Source of the DNA: a virus
Reading direction: 5' to 3' (one strand)
Length of the DNA stretch: 38,064 bases
Virus record (IMG/VR): IMGVR_UViG_3300035670_000617
Span: 1-38,064 of that record
Shown: piece after piece, positions 24,975 to 33,016 of the stretch
How the letters are laid out: every line of letters starts with the position of its first letter
Position numbering within the stretch: the first letter of the stretch is position 1
Notes under the pieces: generated by a model
Databases searched by the model: none
Told to the model about the DNA's origin: nothing
What the model saw: the letters and a program-made list of their open reading frames with translations, nothing else
Translations under genes and position numbers: made by a program

Positions 24975-25333
24975 CACTTGACCCATCATCGGCAATGCTG
25001 CGGGCCATCGAGGAAATGCAACGCACGGTCAACGGAGAATTTCGGACCATCCGCGAGAACGTGCAAGAGGTGTCCTTATCGGTGGCTGAGATCCATGGGG
25101 AGCTCAAGGCGATCCGCGCGGAGAAGCCCGGGCGCGATGAAATCAGCACGCTCATCAATACGGCTATTCAGGCGTGCCCGGGACAGCGCGTGCACCCGCG
25201 CGAACGAGGCGACATCAGTGGTACGCATCCGCGCCCTGCGATGATTTCCGGCGATGCCATTGCGAAGATCGTTCTCGCGTCAATTGCTCTGGCGACAACA
25301 GCGGTTGCCATTGTGGCGGCGGTGAAGGGATGA
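24971..25333 (+). CDS. Coiled-coil protein with C-terminal membrane segment (XhlA/holin-like)
   Basis: The 120-residue protein has an N-terminal helix likely to form a coiled coil (10-55) and one membrane segment at 96-118 (AIAKIVLASIALATTAVAIVAAV). Size, topology and place after the tail genes resemble XhlA-type haemolysin/holin partners. It overlaps the previous and next genes by ATGA. A lysis role is likely; a small membrane anchor for another purpose is possible. Confidence 0.6.
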   Translation: MTLDPSSAMLRAIEEMQRTVNGEFRTIRENVQEVSLSVAEIHGELKAIRAEKPGRDEISTLINTAIQACPGQRVHPRERGDISGTHPRPAMISGDAIAKIVLASIALATTAVAIVAAVKG

Positions 25334-25875
25334 AAATCAAATCAATAGAGCGCACCGGTGATTTCCGGACGCTGCGCATTGAGCCGTGGAAGTATGAGGA
25401 TCAAGGGATCATGTGGTGGCGGGAACGGCATCAGCTCCTGCCATCGCGAGAAGAGGCAGAGCAGATCGGCGACCTCGACCAGCTCCGTGTATTGCTGCTG
25501 GACATGGTGATCACCATTGTGCTGGAATCGTCTGAGTGGTTTCAATACAAGTTTCACGCTGGTTTCATGTGGGATCTTGCGAGCGTTCCGAAATTCGCAC
25601 GGTGGGCAATCGACAATGACGACATCTACCTGATGGAGGCAGCGATTGTGCATGATGCGAATTTCAGCGCGCATTATTTCGGCGACGATCCGGAGGCCAT
25701 CGAAAAAACGAATGAGCTATTCCGTCAGATGATCCGATATCGCGGGAAGAAAGTTCGCGCATGGTTGGCGCACAAGGCGGTCAACTCTGTCATCGGGCAC
25801 GGCATCTATCAGCACATGCCGGAGCGCAGAGGGGACATGACCCGCCGCCTTGTCAATTTCGCGTCATCCCGGTAA
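25330..25875 (+). CDS. DUF1353 family protein
   Basis: The 181-residue protein contains FQYKFHAGFMWDLASVPKFARW and later YLMEAAIVHDANFSAHYF and AWLAHKAVNSVIGHGIY, which fits DUF1353, a family common in phages near lysis or tail genes; its biochemical role is unknown. ATG at 25330 gives ATGA overlap; longer open starts overlap the holin-like gene. It is the last rightward gene and meets the leftward operon tail to tail with 23 bp overlap. Confidence 0.75.
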   Translation: MKIKSIERTGDFRTLRIEPWKYEDQGIMWWRERHQLLPSREEAEQIGDLDQLRVLLLDMVITIVLESSEWFQYKFHAGFMWDLASVPKFARWAIDNDDIYLMEAAIVHDANFSAHYFGDDPEAIEKTNELFRQMIRYRGKKVRAWLAHKAVNSVIGHGIYQHMPERRGDMTRRLVNFASSR

Positions 25876-26047
25876 TGTCTTCAATGGTCTGCATGTCCAT
25901 GACTGCCATGCGTGCAAGGTCGCAATTCTTCTGCATGATAGCCACCGTGCTTTCTGGCACCGGCGTCTTGATGAGCGAATACATCCGCACGATGTCAATG
26001 GCTGCCTGATAGACTGCTACCAGTTCGCGGTATTTTTCTATGGTCAT
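25853..26047 (-). CDS. Small helical protein, last gene of the leftward operon
   Basis: The 64-residue product (MTIEKYRELVAVYQAAIDIVRMYSLIK...) is helical and has no known family. GAGGTGGTGAG precedes its ATG, inside the end of the upstream membrane-protein gene, and the two overlap as ATGA. Its 3' end overlaps the DUF1353 gene on the other strand by 23 bp, so transcripts of the two operons would overlap here. Confidence 0.6.
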   Translation of the reverse strand: MTIEKYRELVAVYQAAIDIVRMYSLIKTPVPESTVAIMQKNCDLARMAVMDMQTIEDITGMTRN

Positions 26048-26277
26048 CTCACCACCTCGCTGGTTTTCTCCGATGTTGCATCCGGCATTTCATTTTTGGC
26101 CTCCTGCTTCTGCGTGTGTTCTCGGAGTGCCAATATCTGATAACAACCAATGAATACATGCGTGACAATTGCAATACATTTCGCAATTACAAAATCGATC
26201 TTTTTCGTTTTCGCAAGTTCATCTATAATCAATTTCGCAATTCCAGAATCGATATTGAAACAGGTCATGCTTTTCAT
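26044..26277 (-). CDS. Small membrane protein next to the amidase (holin candidate)
   Basis: The 77-residue product has one hydrophobic segment (FVIAKCIAIVTHVFIGCYQILAL) between a charged N-terminus and a hydrophilic C-terminus. I start it at 26277 because this ATG overlaps the stop of the zinc-ribbon gene as ATGA; GGGAGGA is close, so the ATG at 26268 may also be used. Lying two genes after the endolysin, it is a holin or pinholin candidate. Single-segment membrane proteins are common, so this is inference. Confidence 0.6.
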   Translation of the reverse strand: MKSMTCFNIDSGIAKLIIDELAKTKKIDFVIAKCIAIVTHVFIGCYQILALREHTQKQEAKNEMPDATSEKTSEVVR

Positions 26278-26432
26278 TCCTCCCATTCCTTTCCGCATTG
26301 TGCGCATTCGAGTTCCACGCGCGTTCCACATGGTTCTGCGATGTAGTATATCTTGACCGCACGAGATCCGCATTCACAACACGGCGGATCTGAGTACGTG
26401 ATGCGAGGGTCAGTTGTGGCTTCGAAGTTCAT
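26274..26432 (-). CDS. 52-residue zinc-ribbon protein
   Basis: I read this short gene by hand from the ATG at 26432. The product has CCEC (18-21) and CAQC (43-46) separated by about 21 residues, a zinc ribbon. Its start lies in the last codons of the amidase gene and its stop overlaps the next gene as ATGA, which supports translation. Such ribbons often bind nucleic acid or act as small regulators. Its exact role is unknown. Confidence 0.7.
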   Translation of the reverse strand: MNFEATTDPRITYSDPPCCECGSRAVKIYYIAEPCGTRVELECAQCGKEWEE

Positions 26433-27030
26433 GTCTCACCATCCTCGCATATATCTGGTTTGCGATTACGTCCCGGCCTGTTTCGCTGGCCATGTATTCG
26501 GCCTCAAAGCGATTCGTCATGAAGCCAACCTCGATGAGCACAGCAGGACACGGCACGTTCAAGACTGAAAACTTCGCTGTCTTGATTCCACGGCAAGCAT
26601 CGGAAATCAGCGGTCCATCAAAGTCCTGCGCCATCTCCGGCGAATCGCGGTGGAATGTCACGGTGCCTTTTGCCGGCGTCCATCCTTGCCCGTGTGCAGC
26701 GTTCGCATGAATCGACAGCACCCGCACATTACGTGCATCCACGTGGGCACACATGCGATTGATGAACGCCTTGCGCCCTTTCAGTTGCACGTTGCCCCAG
26801 TAACAACGGCCATCGATGATAGGCACGGTGCAGTCCATTGACCACTTCACTCCGTCATATGGTGCCGGTTGCTGCATGAGCACCCTGAGACGCTCTGCAA
26901 TCGCCCGGTTGAATTCCCCCTCATAGATACCAGGTGGCACCGATGGCGACCGTTTCCCATGCGTCACGTACTTCCCAGACGGGTCTATGCCACCGTGACC
27001 GGGATCGAGTATCCAGTAATAGCGGCTCAT
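26410..27030 (-). CDS. N-acetylmuramoyl-L-alanine amidase (endolysin)
   Basis: This Amidase_3-type enzyme cuts the bond between MurNAc and the peptide of peptidoglycan. Zinc and catalytic motifs are clear in the 206 residues: DPGHGG (H12), YEGEFN (E39), SIHANA (H108) and VLIEVGFMTN (E167). It has no signal peptide, so a holin must let it out. It is encoded in the leftward operon and not with the holin-like gene at 24971. It overlaps the preceding gene by ATGA. Confidence 0.92.
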   Translation of the reverse strand: MSRYYWILDPGHGGIDPSGKYVTHGKRSPSVPPGIYEGEFNRAIAERLRVLMQQPAPYDGVKWSMDCTVPIIDGRCYWGNVQLKGRKAFINRMCAHVDARNVRVLSIHANAAHGQGWTPAKGTVTFHRDSPEMAQDFDGPLISDACRGIKTAKFSVLNVPCPAVLIEVGFMTNRFEAEYMASETGRDVIANQIYARMVRHELRSHN

Positions 27031-27218
27031 GGGGTTGCCTCATCAAAGATCATGGAAATGAATTCGCGAATATCTTGTCCACCCAGTGTTCTTGTTTTCT
27101 GCAAATCGATCTCCGCCTCCTGTTCCGGCGTTAGATCTATTTCGACTCTGCGATGTCGTACTGGTTCCTGCATTAAAATTAAAGGCGATGGGTCTGAAAT
27201 TACGAATATTATTTTCAT
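27027..27218 (-). CDS. Small hypothetical protein
   Basis: The 63-residue product (MKIIFVISDPSPL...) has a basic middle (VRHRRVEIDLTPEQEAEID) and no known domain. ATGA overlaps on both sides show it is translated with its neighbours, the Lar-like and amidase genes. Confidence 0.55.
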   Translation of the reverse strand: MKIIFVISDPSPLILMQEPVRHRRVEIDLTPEQEAEIDLQKTRTLGGQDIREFISMIFDEATP

Positions 27219-27517
27219 GGGATCACCTCTGCGAAATCGGCAGAGAATGCCCGGTCGTGGATTTCATAGATCGATCCATCCTCCCTGTAGTAAATTGTTG
27301 TTTTCCACCTTGGGTCCGGTAATGCTACTGTGACAGTGACGGCCTCTTTTTTCCCTTTCTCACCAATGCGCCGTTCCCATCTATCCATGGCCTCTTGATC
27401 CTGTGTCGTAGCAACAGGCCCCATCGCTCCGCAATCTTCACACAATACTCTTATCGATCCATCGTTTTCACGAAGAACAATCAGCGATACGCTTCCGCAC
27501 CATGGGCATGGTTTCAT
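27215..27517 (-). CDS. Lar-type restriction alleviation protein
   Basis: The 100-residue protein begins MKPCPWCGS and continues VLCEDCGAMGPVATTQDQEAMDRWERRIG. This four-cysteine ribbon followed by G-P and A-W-x-x-R is the signature of Lar-like proteins; Rac-prophage Lar relieves type I restriction. The extra C-terminal 45 residues (WKTTIYYREDGSIYEIHDRAF) are unusual and beta-rich. It starts by overlap with the previous cysteine-rich gene. The antirestriction role is from the family. Confidence 0.72.
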   Translation of the reverse strand: MKPCPWCGSVSLIVLRENDGSIRVLCEDCGAMGPVATTQDQEAMDRWERRIGEKGKKEAVTVTVALPDPRWKTTIYYREDGSIYEIHDRAFSADFAEVIP

Positions 27518-27795
27518 TCCGTCACCTCATTCCCGTACGCGTCAAACCGTGGCCGCGTGTCGCGCTCCCACTGTTCGCAAACGATATTGCCTCCGATTGT
27601 GCCTTTTAAACTTGGCATGATTCCGCAATAGATATGAGACGAATCGGAATATACCCAGTGCTGACAATTCCCGCAGCATCGATGCGGTGCGGACGGAGAA
27701 TGTCCGCGTGGAGTCACTTTGATTTCCACATTCGGAAGTCCGATGGTAAGCGTTTCCCTGCCGTCCGGAATTGTGATTGTTTTGTTTTCAGTCAT
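27514..27795 (-). CDS. Cysteine-rich small protein
   Basis: The 93-residue product starts at 27795, with GGGAGA 8 nt upstream and ATGA overlap on the previous stop; the frame is open to 27831 without support. A beta-rich N-terminus is followed by CCGNCQHWVYSDSSHIYCGIMP and a later C-EQW, a pattern for a zinc site used by many small phage proteins. Function is unknown. Confidence 0.62.
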   Translation of the reverse strand: MTENKTITIPDGRETLTIGLPNVEIKVTPRGHSPSAPHRCCGNCQHWVYSDSSHIYCGIMPSLKGTIGGNIVCEQWERDTRPRFDAYGNEVTE

Positions 27796-27965
27796 TGGTG
27801 TTTCTCCCATACTACGTTGACAATTTCGCATATACGATTTGTCAGTTGTGCGGCCTCTGCCTCTGTGATCCCCGTGATCATTATGTCATGATTCGGGTGG
27901 TCGTCTTTGTATTCCAGCGCGTACACGGGTCCGCCTGTAAGCGTGATGTTAAAGAGGGTTTTCAT
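27792..27965 (-). CDS. 57-residue hypothetical protein
   Basis: I translated this short frame by hand from the ATG at 27965. The product begins MKTLFNITLTGGPVYALEYK and ends VVWEKHQ. It is framed by ATGA overlaps with both neighbours, and its codon use looks like theirs, so it is probably real. No family is recognised. Confidence 0.62.
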   Translation of the reverse strand: MKTLFNITLTGGPVYALEYKDDHPNHDIMITGITEAEAAQLTNRICEIVNVVWEKHQ

Positions 27966-28192
27966 TTCGAAAATATGCTACGGGTTTTCACCGGCCACAT
28001 GCTTTCCGCCTGCGCCTCTCTGTTCGTGCATAGCCCTCCGCCATCATCATGTATGCACATTGGACAATCATCGCATTCTATTTCTAGATAGGGGAAACGT
28101 CGCCAATCACGTTCGAAGTACGGGCATTCGATTGGATCGAAACACTGGAAAAGAGTTTTTCTTTGTATCATTTCTTTACCTATCTCTTTCAT
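27962..28192 (-). CDS. Cysteine-rich protein with CTNRxAQA-MWPV motif
   Basis: The 76-residue protein contains CFDPIEC, CDDCPMC and the C-terminal motif CTNREAQAESMWPV. The same ending is found in the protein at 34193-34450, so the two are paralogues. Start at 28192 overlaps the upstream gene by 17 bp; an ATG at 28171 without overlap is possible. It probably binds a metal. No function is known. Confidence 0.65.
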   Translation of the reverse strand: MKEIGKEMIQRKTLFQCFDPIECPYFERDWRRFPYLEIECDDCPMCIHDDGGGLCTNREAQAESMWPVKTRSIFSK

Positions 28193-28424
28193 TGATCTTT
28201 TCCTGCATCAACACGGCAGATAAAACGTACGGAATGGCGTGCATACTAATAAATCCATCCGGCGCAATGAGCTGCGATGCGATCTGCATTTGTCGCTCCA
28301 TGCTCATGTCCAGCGATACCAGCTTAGTCAAGCTGATGGTGTCACTCCCTGCAAATAGCGGTTCCACCATCGGAAATTCATCCGCCGTGCAAACCCTTTT
28401 TATTTCGTCGATTGTGATCTTCAT
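28176..28424 (-). CDS. Hypothetical protein
   Basis: The 82-residue product (MKITIDEIKRVCTADEFPMVEPLFAG...) starts at 28424 after AAAGGTGGG, overlapping the upstream gene as ATGA; the longer frame to 28484 is less likely. It looks helical and acidic. I recognise no family. Confidence 0.58.
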   Translation of the reverse strand: MKITIDEIKRVCTADEFPMVEPLFAGSDTISLTKLVSLDMSMERQMQIASQLIAPDGFISMHAIPYVLSAVLMQEKINERDR

Positions 28425-28867
28425 TTTCCCACCTTTCTGTTTAGCCTCTTGTTGGATTGGTGCGCACGTTCTTCTGCGGTCCACCTCGATACATGGATTT
28501 CACGGGTAGGCACAGCAGCGCGCAGGATGCCCGACCTTTCCCCTTCGTCTGTCATGCCAGTCAGTGCCTCGGTTATCCATTCGCGCGCCTCGGTGGGCAG
28601 GGCGGGCCGCTCTATGGCCGCTGCTATCCATCCCCATCCACCCGTGGCCGCATCATAGTTACGGCAACCCTCTATCCGATAGATGCAATGATGCAAAGTG
28701 ACTAAGCATCCATGCGGCTCATGCGGGATAACCATCCACCGCAATGTCCGTTGCAAGTTTGCTTGTTCGCACCTTAGCGAGTCAAGCAGCTGACACGCGG
28801 TTAGCCCGTGTGGGGAAGCGGCAACCAGACGCATCAGGATGCGCCCTATCAGAGATTCATCTACCAT
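28421..28867 (-). CDS. Winged-helix-like protein downstream of the primase
   Basis: The 148-residue protein has an N-terminal segment that reads like a winged helix (MRLVAASPHGLTACQLLDSLRCEQANLQRTLRWMV, about 12-46) followed by a basic C-terminus. It begins at the last base of the primase-polymerase stop, so it is coupled to it. It could bind the origin or regulate the operon. No family is assigned. Confidence 0.6.
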   Translation of the reverse strand: MVDESLIGRILMRLVAASPHGLTACQLLDSLRCEQANLQRTLRWMVIPHEPHGCLVTLHHCIYRIEGCRNYDAATGGWGWIAAAIERPALPTEAREWITEALTGMTDEGERSGILRAAVPTREIHVSRWTAEERAHQSNKRLNRKVGK

Positions 28868-31038
28868 CAGAAACTACTCCCTATTGAGTAGCAGGGCCGG
28901 CTGATGCCGGTCTCTGCGCGTCCTGATACCTTGTAGATCACTTCTTCCTTGACCATCAGCTCCAGGGCGCGTTCAAATACCCGGTCAGCGTTTGCGCCCA
29001 ACTCAGTCAATACCCGCTTTGACATCAGCCGCCGGCGCAATACCGGCTCCGGGATCATATCCTTGTTGTCCAGCATAGGAGCCGGGCAGCCGTATGCTTT
29101 GCGCGTCTTCTTCGGCATCTTTGCCCATCCGAGTATTTCCTTTTTGATGATCGCCTGCACAGCGACATATCCGTTTGAATGTTCACCGGACTGGTACTGT
29201 GCAATCATGTTATCGACGCATACGTTGACTGTATCCACTGCCCACCTCGCTTGTTGTTCGTTGATGACAGGCCGTAGGTTGTCTTCCAGCACGGCGCACA
29301 ATGCAGACAGTTTCAGAGCGTGCAAATGCGCACGATTGCGCAATTCATCATCCACGCTATCGCCGCCGGCATTTATTTGATCCGTGGTCTTGCGCTCATA
29401 CTCTTCCAATATTTCAGCAGCTCGCGCATCCTGTTCAACGTGGATCACCTTGTCCGTCAATTCGTTCGCGCATGATGTCTCAGCTACCAATCGCACGGCA
29501 TGATGTAGATCGGCTGGCATGTTCTGCGGTGGCCTTTGATTCAAATACGAACGCGCGCCATCGTACTGGACAATCAGGAATCGCGGGATGAGTCCCTCTG
29601 CAATGTGCGCCTCCTGAATCTTTTCAAAGAACGTTTTTGATGCGCTTTCCCCGATGAACGAAAACGCCGGACCGCTGATGACATCTGTGTTCTTATCGTC
29701 TTGCGCGTAGGCATACGCGCGCAGGATGGAACCGTGCCCGCTCTTGCTGAACAGATCGAGATAAACCTTTTTCATCATCGCCATATGTCCGATGGTGGCG
29801 TCATGCATCTGTGCAAGCATATGCGCAAACTCACCATGGATTGACACAAAACACGGAGTCTTTGCCACCGTCTTCAAGAGCGCTTGTCCGCTCGCGAATT
29901 GCGCAGGCCCCATGCGTAGCGTGATACCGGCCACGTCTTTAATCAATTCGGAGATGACAGATTCCACACCACGCGCGACGCCCTCTTTGCCTCTACCAGT
30001 TCCGGCTATCAGGATGATATACAGATTCAGGCCGGCAGAGCTGATATTGTACGCGCGTCCAGAAATGCCGGCCATGACACCAAGGGCAGCGACAATGCCA
30101 ACTTCGTCAAACGGCCGGCGCGCGTTGTCCGAGATATGCCGTGCCAGTTCTCCCATGCGCCCTGGCGGGAATGCGATCTTCTTTTTCGGTTCTTCCTTGT
30201 ACGCTGCGGTTGCTGTAATTGCTTCGATTGCTGTATGTGTTTTCAGTTCCTCTTGCCTAGGTGCGTTACGGATAGTCCGGCGCAGGTAGTCATCCCGCTT
30301 GGCCTTGTCGCGCTTGCCTAATCCGGACGCGCGGAACATGCGCATCACTTGATCCTCGTTCTGCGTGTAGAAAAGCAAATGCGAAATCAATGCTGAGTCC
30401 GCCTCCGATTGCGATCCGTATCGCGACCAATCGCCGCCTAGCAATGCCTTCACAGCATGGGCATTGCTGGCCCTGCCGATGCGCTCCATGATGTCATCAT
30501 CTGATTCGGTGGCCTCTCCTGTGGTTGTCACTACGGCCGGCCGATCCTGCAAGAAGAACCAGTCGAGGAACGGCTGACGGTTTTCGATCTGATGCGCTCG
30601 CACAACATCGCCGGTACAGATCATGTATCTGTCAAACGAGTACGCCTCAATCTGTCGCTTCGCATCTTTGTAAGCACGTGGAATTTTCCCGCGGACGATG
30701 ATGTGATAGCCGGACTTCTGGCAGCTTCTCTCCGTGTAGCTATCCACCAGGTCTATGATCCATTCATGTTCTTCTTTGATTTCCGGATCGCTGATTTCGG
30801 TCTTGTCCAGATCGATGATGGTGAAATCGTCGTCATGGGTGAGCACGTATCCACACCACGGAAAATCTTTGACGACTTGGCACGCTTCGAACGATGACCA
30901 CGTTTTCGGATCTGTGCTGGATGCGTATTGTCCATTTGGTTGGAACGGAGGTTTCGTAATATTTCCATCCCTGATGACAGGACGGGATACCACCCACTGT
31001 GGACGTGCGATTAGCGGCTTCAGAAAATCAGAATTCAT
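28867..31038 (-). CDS. Primase-polymerase with DUF3987 helicase-like domain
   Basis: This 723-residue protein joins an N-terminal PrimPol domain to a C-terminal DUF3987-type ATPase. PrimPol motifs are IIDLDKT (D76, D78), SGYHIIV (H112) and AYSFDRYMICTGD; a PriCT-like helical part (about 210-260, ASGLGKRDKAKRDDYLRRTI) follows. The ATPase has a Walker A, AGTGRGKEG (345-353). Such proteins prime and may copy DNA and unwind it. It appears to be the only DNA polymerase-type gene here. It overlaps the SF2 helicase gene by 11 bp. Confidence 0.85.
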   Translation of the reverse strand: MNSDFLKPLIARPQWVVSRPVIRDGNITKPPFQPNGQYASSTDPKTWSSFEACQVVKDFPWCGYVLTHDDDFTIIDLDKTEISDPEIKEEHEWIIDLVDSYTERSCQKSGYHIIVRGKIPRAYKDAKRQIEAYSFDRYMICTGDVVRAHQIENRQPFLDWFFLQDRPAVVTTTGEATESDDDIMERIGRASNAHAVKALLGGDWSRYGSQSEADSALISHLLFYTQNEDQVMRMFRASGLGKRDKAKRDDYLRRTIRNAPRQEELKTHTAIEAITATAAYKEEPKKKIAFPPGRMGELARHISDNARRPFDEVGIVAALGVMAGISGRAYNISSAGLNLYIILIAGTGRGKEGVARGVESVISELIKDVAGITLRMGPAQFASGQALLKTVAKTPCFVSIHGEFAHMLAQMHDATIGHMAMMKKVYLDLFSKSGHGSILRAYAYAQDDKNTDVISGPAFSFIGESASKTFFEKIQEAHIAEGLIPRFLIVQYDGARSYLNQRPPQNMPADLHHAVRLVAETSCANELTDKVIHVEQDARAAEILEEYERKTTDQINAGGDSVDDELRNRAHLHALKLSALCAVLEDNLRPVINEQQARWAVDTVNVCVDNMIAQYQSGEHSNGYVAVQAIIKKEILGWAKMPKKTRKAYGCPAPMLDNKDMIPEPVLRRRLMSKRVLTELGANADRVFERALELMVKEEVIYKVSGRAETGISRPCYSIGSSF

Positions 31039-32566
31039 ACGCCTTCACCTCAGCGAACTTGCCAGCAGTTGAAACGAAAATTTTCTTTGGAACTTTGAAC
31101 GTGTTACACAATCGCACGGCATCATCGGCATTGTCAACTTTGAACGGGGTGCGCTCTGCAATCCATTGGTCCGCCTTGCGACCTGCGAAGCCGGGGTAAC
31201 CAATGCATATCCATTCGCGGAACACCGCAAACCCGCAATGATACAGGACGTTCAGCGACCGGCGATCCCCTTTGTCGTGTATGCGATATTGCACGCTGTC
31301 CACTGTGGCCCACCGTTCCGTTTGCGTTCCGCGGTATTCCGCAGAGTGCTTAGTCAGGTTGACCGCCTGCGGAAACTCATGACCGCACGGGCAGATGCGG
31401 ACAGACGCATGAAGCAGCAGGTAGCAGTCAGGACACATTTTCATGGGAGGCGGATCGCCGGTCTTGTGTGCCCTTCGAGGCGGGACGATCATATCGATTG
31501 GCCCCATGCGCATCGTATTCCTTCCGTAGTCCAGTACCATGCAATCGGTTTTGTCCGGTGCCGGGCGCGTGCCTCTGCCAAGCATCTGCACCCATAGCCC
31601 GGGCGATTGCGTTGGTCGAAGTACCGCAATCAGATCGATCTCTGGACAGTCAAAACCAGTGGTAAGAATTCCTGCGTTGACTATCGCGCGCAGTCCGCCT
31701 GCTTTGAATCGCTCTATTGTTTCGTCTCGTTCTGCGGTTGGCATCCGACTGTGTACCGCTTCGCAATCGATGCCGCGCGCCTGCAGGTAATTCCGCATGT
31801 GTTCTACATTCGCGATGGACGCGCAAAAGATCAACCACCGTTTGCGCTCTTGCCCCTGTAGGCATATCTCATCAGCAGCGCTGGACAATACGCGATCCAT
31901 GGCCTTGGACAGTTCCTCCGGCTGGTAGTCTCCGCAGCGCGTATGGATGCCATGCAGGTCAACATCATTGCGCGGTGCCTTGGCTACCAATGGCGCAAGG
32001 TATCCGGATTTGATCAACTCATCAAAGTGCTTTTTCTTAGTCAGGTCATAAGCAACTTGATCCCATAGTTCACCATCTGTCAGCAGCCCATACCGCAGGC
32101 GATATGGCGTCGCAGAAAATCCAACTACCTTCACGGCGGGATTGTTCCGCCGTGCCGATGCGATAATCCGCGAGTACATGGTATCCTCTTCGTCGTTGAC
32201 TAGGTGACACTCATCAATGACTATCAAATCAGCACGAGGAACTTCCCTGTTGGCGAGCGTTGCGACTCCTGCGAAGGTGACCTGCTTGCATTCATACCGG
32301 CGCAGCCCTGCGGACATGATGCCGATCTCTACATCCGGCAACAATCGCTGTAATGCTTTCGCGTTCTGTTCTATCAATTCCTTCCGGTGTGTGATCATGA
32401 GCACGTGTTGATCCGGGTATGTCAATGCGTGCTCAATCAATCCGGCGATCACAACTGACTTGCCAGTGCCGGTCGGCATGGCAACGATTGGATTCCCGGT
32501 GTATTGCCGGAAGTAGCTCATTACAGCGCGCAGGGCTGCGCCCTGATATGGACGCAATTGGATCAT
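31028..32566 (-). CDS. SF2 DEAD/DEAH-type helicase
   Basis: The 512-residue protein shows SF2 helicase motifs in order: MPTGTGKS (30-37), THRKELIEQ (Ia region), DECH (118-121), SAT (151-153), ILTTGFDCPEIDLI and QMLGRGTRPA (motif VI). After the helicase core comes a four-cysteine ribbon (CPDCYLLLHASVRICPCG) and a C-terminal domain of about 120 residues. It likely remodels DNA during phage replication or recombination. It lies between the DUF669 and PrimPol genes. Confidence 0.88.
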   Translation of the reverse strand: MIQLRPYQGAALRAVMSYFRQYTGNPIVAMPTGTGKSVVIAGLIEHALTYPDQHVLMITHRKELIEQNAKALQRLLPDVEIGIMSAGLRRYECKQVTFAGVATLANREVPRADLIVIDECHLVNDEEDTMYSRIIASARRNNPAVKVVGFSATPYRLRYGLLTDGELWDQVAYDLTKKKHFDELIKSGYLAPLVAKAPRNDVDLHGIHTRCGDYQPEELSKAMDRVLSSAADEICLQGQERKRWLIFCASIANVEHMRNYLQARGIDCEAVHSRMPTAERDETIERFKAGGLRAIVNAGILTTGFDCPEIDLIAVLRPTQSPGLWVQMLGRGTRPAPDKTDCMVLDYGRNTMRMGPIDMIVPPRRAHKTGDPPPMKMCPDCYLLLHASVRICPCGHEFPQAVNLTKHSAEYRGTQTERWATVDSVQYRIHDKGDRRSLNVLYHCGFAVFREWICIGYPGFAGRKADQWIAERTPFKVDNADDAVRLCNTFKVPKKIFVSTAGKFAEVKAYEF

Positions 32567-33016
32567 TTACTTCCGTGCCCACGGCGGTGCCGCAACTGTG
32601 GACGTTGCGGGCTTATTGTCAAAAGGGAGCCAGCGCTTGACATCGTTGGACGCCTGGTATTGTCCGACAGCAGGGCGCACGACAACAGAGATGACATGAT
32701 CGATCCCAATGAGCTGATTGGTGTCGTTTACTTTTTCAAAGTCCAGCCCCATCGCGTCGCACATCTTTTTGAGCTGTCCGTTGGCGATCTGCACCGTCTT
32801 TTCGTTTGGATTCCACAGGTTCAGGTTCATGTACAGCCGGCGGTTCCGGTACTGCCCTTCTGTGATCACATAGGTGATCTTCAGATATGAGCCGGTGCCG
32901 GATTTCGTTTCTTTCTTTTCCACTTCGATGATCTGTGCCTGATACTCCCCTTCCGGCAGTGGCTCAAAGTCGTTTTCTGGCAGGTTTGTTCTGTCAATTT
33001 TCAATTCCATTTTCAT
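32567..33016 (-). CDS. DUF669 protein (ssDNA-binding type)
   Basis: The 149-residue protein has FEPLPEGEYQAQIIEVEKKETKSGTGSYLKITYVITEGQYRNRRLYMNLNLWNPNEKTVQIANGQLKKMCDAMG, the OB-fold-like core of DUF669. These genes stand beside Sak4-like ATPases in many phages and are thought to bind single-stranded DNA. Here they are neighbours and overlap as ATGA. The start at 33016 follows GGAGA; the ATG two codons on is also possible. Confidence 0.82.
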   Translation of the reverse strand: MKMELKIDRTNLPENDFEPLPEGEYQAQIIEVEKKETKSGTGSYLKITYVITEGQYRNRRLYMNLNLWNPNEKTVQIANGQLKKMCDAMGLDFEKVNDTNQLIGIDHVISVVVRPAVGQYQASNDVKRWLPFDNKPATSTVAAPPWARK

